This document shows, in pieces, positions 60,330 to 64,000 of a stretch of DNA of 64,000 nt; positions within the stretch are counted from its first letter, which is position 1, and every line of letters starts with the position of its first letter. The stretch spans positions 19,910,032 through 19,974,031 of the forward strand of contig NC_080582.1 in the NCBI RefSeq assembly GCF_029962835.1. The letters run 5' to 3'. The position numbers and the translations under genes are program-made. The DNA is from Magnolia sinica (taxonomy: Eukaryota; Streptophyta; Magnoliopsida; Magnoliales; Magnoliaceae). The notes beneath the pieces were generated by a model. That model did no database searches and was not told the origin of the DNA. It saw nothing but the letters and a program-made list of their open reading frames with translations.

Positions 60330-61450
60330 GATGCTCTGGTAGCGTAAAATGGCCAATACACATGCAGACAGAACTTGTCCACGTGGCACATTTAGGATCA
60401 AATTAGATCGTATATACACCTGACCTCTAATTAGTGATCTGTGGACACTTATTATTTGACTTCGGACTTTTTGGCATTCTTTCCTTACAACCGTCCAATA
60501 AATACCCCACCAAATCAGTATCATTTATGGTTTATAGTCAATCTAATTATGGCCGATAATTTAGACGGTTTAAATTAAGTGTCAGGCAAAGTTACCATAA
60601 TTGGAAAAAAATATGCATATAAGATACTCAGGCTAAGTATGACACTTGATACACAGGCACACAGAAATTGTACATGTGGCAAATATTAAATAAAAAATAA
60701 AACCGACTACATTCATATTGGTGTCTCAAAGTTGCATTCCGAGATCAGATTGTTTGAAAAATCGTAATCTCTGATTGGTGGATACTTGATTATCGAAATA
60801 GGACCGTTGGATATTTTTCATTTTAACCGTCCAATAAATATCCACCAATCCGCGAGTCAGATAATCGAATAAGCTTAATTTTTGTTCTATGATACATCTA
60901 CACTAGGTAACATTTTTTGGACGGTTTGATTTGACTGCTTGTAAGATACTCATGCAATTTCTGTGTATCAGACTATCAGCCAATACACTCCGCCAGAGTA
61001 TCAATTTCTTTTATCTTTTGACAAAACCTGTAATTTGCTAACTTGCGCTTTGAAAAAGCAACGATGGTAACGAGGTTTAAGTAATAGATCAAATTATTTG
61101 ATACTCTGGAAAAGTAAGAAGCTTGATACTCAGGCAACTCCGAACTTTTTCACGTGCCATATAATAATCAAATTAAACCAACTAAATTATGTAAACTGCT
61201 GTCAATAGTCGTACCCCGAAACTCGAGTTGTTTGAAAAATTCTAACCCCACTAACCATTGGATATTTCATTTTTAACCGTCCAATTAATGTCCACCAATA
61301 ATCAAATATACGTAATTTTGGTTAATGGCACATCTAAACTTGGACCATAATTTGGATAGTTTAAATTGGATTATTTTATAAGTCATTTATGCAATTTATA
61401 AGTAAGCCTTGAGTGCCTGAGTATCATCTAACACATACTGCCAGAGTATC
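60330..61450. mobile_element. Three related foldback MITEs in a row
   Basis: Three diverged copies (about 60330-60600, 60618-60995, 61095-61450) share GATACTC(A/T)GG ends, 'TTTTAACCGTCCAATAAATATCCACCAAT' type middles and 'GGACGGTTT..ATT' arms. The second shows clear inverse ends: GATACTCAGGCTAAGTATGAC..CACAGAAATTG against CAATTTCTGTGTATCAG..CCAGAGTATC. Non-coding. Confidence 0.65.
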
Positions 61451-62880
61451 ATAGTTTTTCTCTTTAAATAAAGCCTTCGCTATCACGTGATTTGGGCATC
61501 TTTATCAGAAAACAAGGCATTAAAGCAATGCACCCCTTTCTTTACCGAGGGTATATCTAACGTGCACGGGTCCCCTAATGCGCTAAACGCGGCCTATCTG
61601 AGCCGTTGATCTCGCCGTCTGAAGGTGAAGGCGTTGAGACCGGGGCGCACGTTAGCAGGGACCCCGAAACGGAAAACGAGACTGGACTGACACGTTACCA
61701 CATGCCTAACGGTCAATCACAGCAAGAGGGGTATTTCCGTAGTTTTGATGAACTCTGTGGGTGTTTTTCGTTTGTATCCTTACCTGGGTTAGGTAACCAT
61801 GGTTAGGACGTGGGGCCTCGGTCCAGCTCCTGGCCATGCATTCCAAAAGAGCGCCAGGCTGGTCGAGAAGATCTTATTGGATGCTGCCACGTGTACGAAG
61901 ATCGGGCCTTTCTCTTACGTCAGGAGATGCCTCCACCGACAAATGCTCTTTGGCTGGGGCGAGTGGTTGGGAGCAACAGCGCATTCGACGGCTGTGATTT
62001 CTGGCCGCCGCGAGTTCTAGCACTCCGCACGTGCTATCCTCCTCACTAGTAAAGGTTGGGTGTGTTCTCGACTAGGGTTTTGCACGTGTGGGAATCGTGG
62101 ATTAATGATCTAAACCGTTGATCAGATGGACCAAACAGGATGGGGAATTCATCTGAAATTTCTATCTAAAAAGTTGATGTTTCGGCCTACGGTTATAGAC
62201 GGTTGGGAAAACAGATGGACCCATGGTCTACTTCCACAGATTTAGGAAATTTCACTGTATAAGATTTAAAGGGTGTCTTTAAGGAAAGTGGGCCCAACCA
62301 TATCAACGGTTTAGATCACAAAAAAGGTCCCACGTGTTAATCCAGCGTGTCAGAGAACAATGCGCTTGCTGATAAGAAGGACGCTATTATTCTTCAAACA
62401 AGCGAAAGTAAAATGATCGGAGCCGTTCATACGATGGCCACCGTGGTGATTGTTCCCTACTCCAAAATTAAGGCCTGTCTATTAAGCAGGTTGGCCACAC
62501 AGTTACGGGGAAATGGACGGTTAGGATTTTGATAGCCAGTTGTCTACCCTCAGAGTACGAGTTGCTCACTAACCGTACAATTCATGCACCTCAATCCAGG
62601 CCGTTCAAACCGCCAGGCTGTTTGTTATTGCTAAATTTATTTATTTTTACCTAATATGGAATTTGAAAAGCGACCAGTGGTAAATAATGTTTGTTAATGC
62701 CAATCATGAAAAAATATTCCTAATTTTTGTCGAATTTTTTCAGCAAGAAAGTCTAACTTAATGATTAATACATAATGCGCTGTGTTGATTTTATTAAAAT
62801 TGTCGCGTGCACGCTATTATAAAAAATTTCTCTCTAAAGAATAAATTGCTAGCTTAGCACATTACTCAACTTTTAATGTG
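61451..62880. other. No gene recognised
   Basis: Short open frames at 61606-61806, 61799-62049 and 62347-62532 match no family I know. Words such as CCAGGCCGTTCAAAC and CCGTTGATCAGATGG suggest decayed mobile repeats. Confidence 0.4.
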
Positions 62881-62882
62881 AA

Positions 62883-63290
62883 ACTTCTCTAGCCCTGCCA
62901 TAACTTATGTGTTAGATCTACATAAATGAGGCACATCCAAATCATTGTAGAGCATAAGCCCGGAAAGTGAGGTACTTTCAAAGTTTAAGTGGATCACATG
63001 TACAAAATAATGAGAATTGAACAACTATCATTGAAACCTTCTTAAGGCCATTATGGGATTTGTTTGCCATCTAACATTTTTTTAAGGTCATGCAAAACTG
63101 GATGAAGGGAAAAAATAAATATCATCTTGATTAGGGCTTTTTGTAATCACAACAAGTTTTCAATGATAGGCACTTAATTCCCATTTGTTTCCTGTAATGT
63201 AGTTTACTTAAGCTTTATATATACATCACATTTTATCTTATGTCTTAAAGTAGTATAAAAAAATAGATAGAAAATGTCTTTTATACATCA
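62883..63290. mobile_element. Decayed foldback MITE
   Basis: Weak inverse pairing of 'ATAACTTATGTGTTAGATCTACATAAATGAGGCACATCCAAATC' with 'TATACATCACATTTTATCTTATG', and an inner CAACTATCATTGAAACCTTC / CAATGATAGGCACTTAATTCC pair, as in the other family members. Confidence 0.45.
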
Positions 63291-63400
63291 TAGTAGGTGA
63301 TGGTTCATATGGCTAAGTTCCAATGATGTAGTAACCATTCTCGCCTGGAATATTGAAAACCACCAACCTACCAAGTGTATCAAGGTTACCAAGATCTATA

Positions 63401-63816
63401 GGCCCAACATGATATATGTATTTTATCCTACTGTCCACCCAATTTACGAGATATTTTTAGGATATGGGCTAAAAACTAAGGTTGATCCAAGGTTTAAATG
63501 GACCACACCATATAATGTGGGGGGATTGAGTGTGTTGTTGAAAACTTCTTGGGGCATTGAAGTTTTTGAATCAATTGATATTTGTTTTTTACCTTTCATT
63601 TAAGTTTGTGTGACCTCATGAACATGTTAGATGGCAAATAAACATCACGGTGGTCTTTAGGAAGTTTTCAATAGTAGAAATTATAGTCACTAATGTTTTA
63701 TATTTTGTGGTCCACTTGAGTTTTAGATGAATCTTATTTTTTAGGTCATAACCTAAAGTAATGTAGCCAAATGTATGTATAGTGTGGATACAACACATAC
63801 ATCACGGTGGAGCCTA
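63401..63816. mobile_element. GGCCCAAC/GGTGGAGCC foldback MITE
   Basis: The left arm GGCCCAACATGATATATGTATTTTATCC and right arm GGATACAACACATACATCACGGTGGAGCC are inverses. 'GGTTTAAATGGACCACACCATATAATG' pairs with 'TTTATATTTTGTGGTCCACTTGAGTT' inside. Confidence 0.7.
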
Positions 63817-63884
63817 CATAACTTGATAATGTCAACACACCACTAACACACTATATTGCTATTGAAGTGACATCACCACGTTTT

Positions 63885-64000
63885 ATGGGCCCCACCATAA
63901 TGTATGTATTGTATTCACATGGTCCATCCATTTGGAGAGATCATCTTAGGGCATGAGCCAAAGAATAAGGCAATTCCAAAGCTCAAGTAGACCCCACCAC
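63885..64000. mobile_element. Left end of another foldback MITE, cut by window
   Basis: ATGGGCCCCACCATAATGTATGTATTG...CATGGTCCATCCATTTGG is the typical left arm of this family; the right arm would lie beyond the window. Confidence 0.65.

Overview
The window is plant nuclear DNA. It has spliced plant genes (a DIM1/YLS8 homologue and a fasciclin-like arabinogalactan protein), Ty3/gypsy chromovirus and Athila elements, Ty1/copia elements, a plant L1-type LINE, and many small inverted-repeat elements ending in GTGGGCCCCAC-like sequence followed by GTCCATCC. The repeat style suggests a large, TE-rich genome of a woody angiosperm (perhaps a magnoliid), but I cannot place it further.

Left part (1-15698). 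A Tekay/Del-like chromovirus with very long LTRs (about 4 kb) occupies 1-12281; its 5' LTR runs off the window. It is inserted in an older Athila-type element, whose 3' internal region (12282-13598) and 3' LTR (13599-15698) follow. The Athila LTR ends two bases before the start codon of the next gene.

DIM1/YLS8 gene (15700-34551, +). Exon 1 (15700-15819) and exon 2 (34243-34551) encode a 142-residue U5 snRNP thioredoxin-fold protein, the family's exact length. They are separated by an 18.4 kb intron filled by nested mobile DNA: a LINE (about 16.8-33.6 kb) carrying MITEs and a minus-strand Ty1/copia (23687-33186), which in turn carries a 4.2 kb solo Tekay-type LTR (26281-30466). Next to exon 2, a tandem duplication made a partial decoy copy of its start. 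Several residues that are near-invariant in this family are changed here.

Mosaic region (35.2-40.9 kb, all on the minus strand). Isolated pieces of unrelated genes follow one another: one exon of succinyl-CoA ligase alpha, five consecutive exons from the middle of a callose synthase, an orphan first exon with a mitochondrial-presequence look, and a Neprosin-propeptide fragment. This looks like gene capture or pseudogene debris.

41.6-48.0 kb. A 5 kb plus-strand Ty1/copia (41831-46820, target duplication AGATT) sits inside the gag end of another, minus-strand copia, whose LTR is 47498-47995.

48-64 kb. One apparently intact host gene, a two-exon FLA (51234-55030, minus, 392 residues with signal peptide, two FAS1 domains and GPI signal), lies in a field of MITEs: the GTGGGCC/GTCCATCC foldback family, a family rich in CGAGTCGAG/GAGCTCGA, three related foldbacks at 60.3-61.5 kb and an 0.9 kb nested element at 59.3-60.2 kb. 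I found no rRNA, tRNA or CRISPR.
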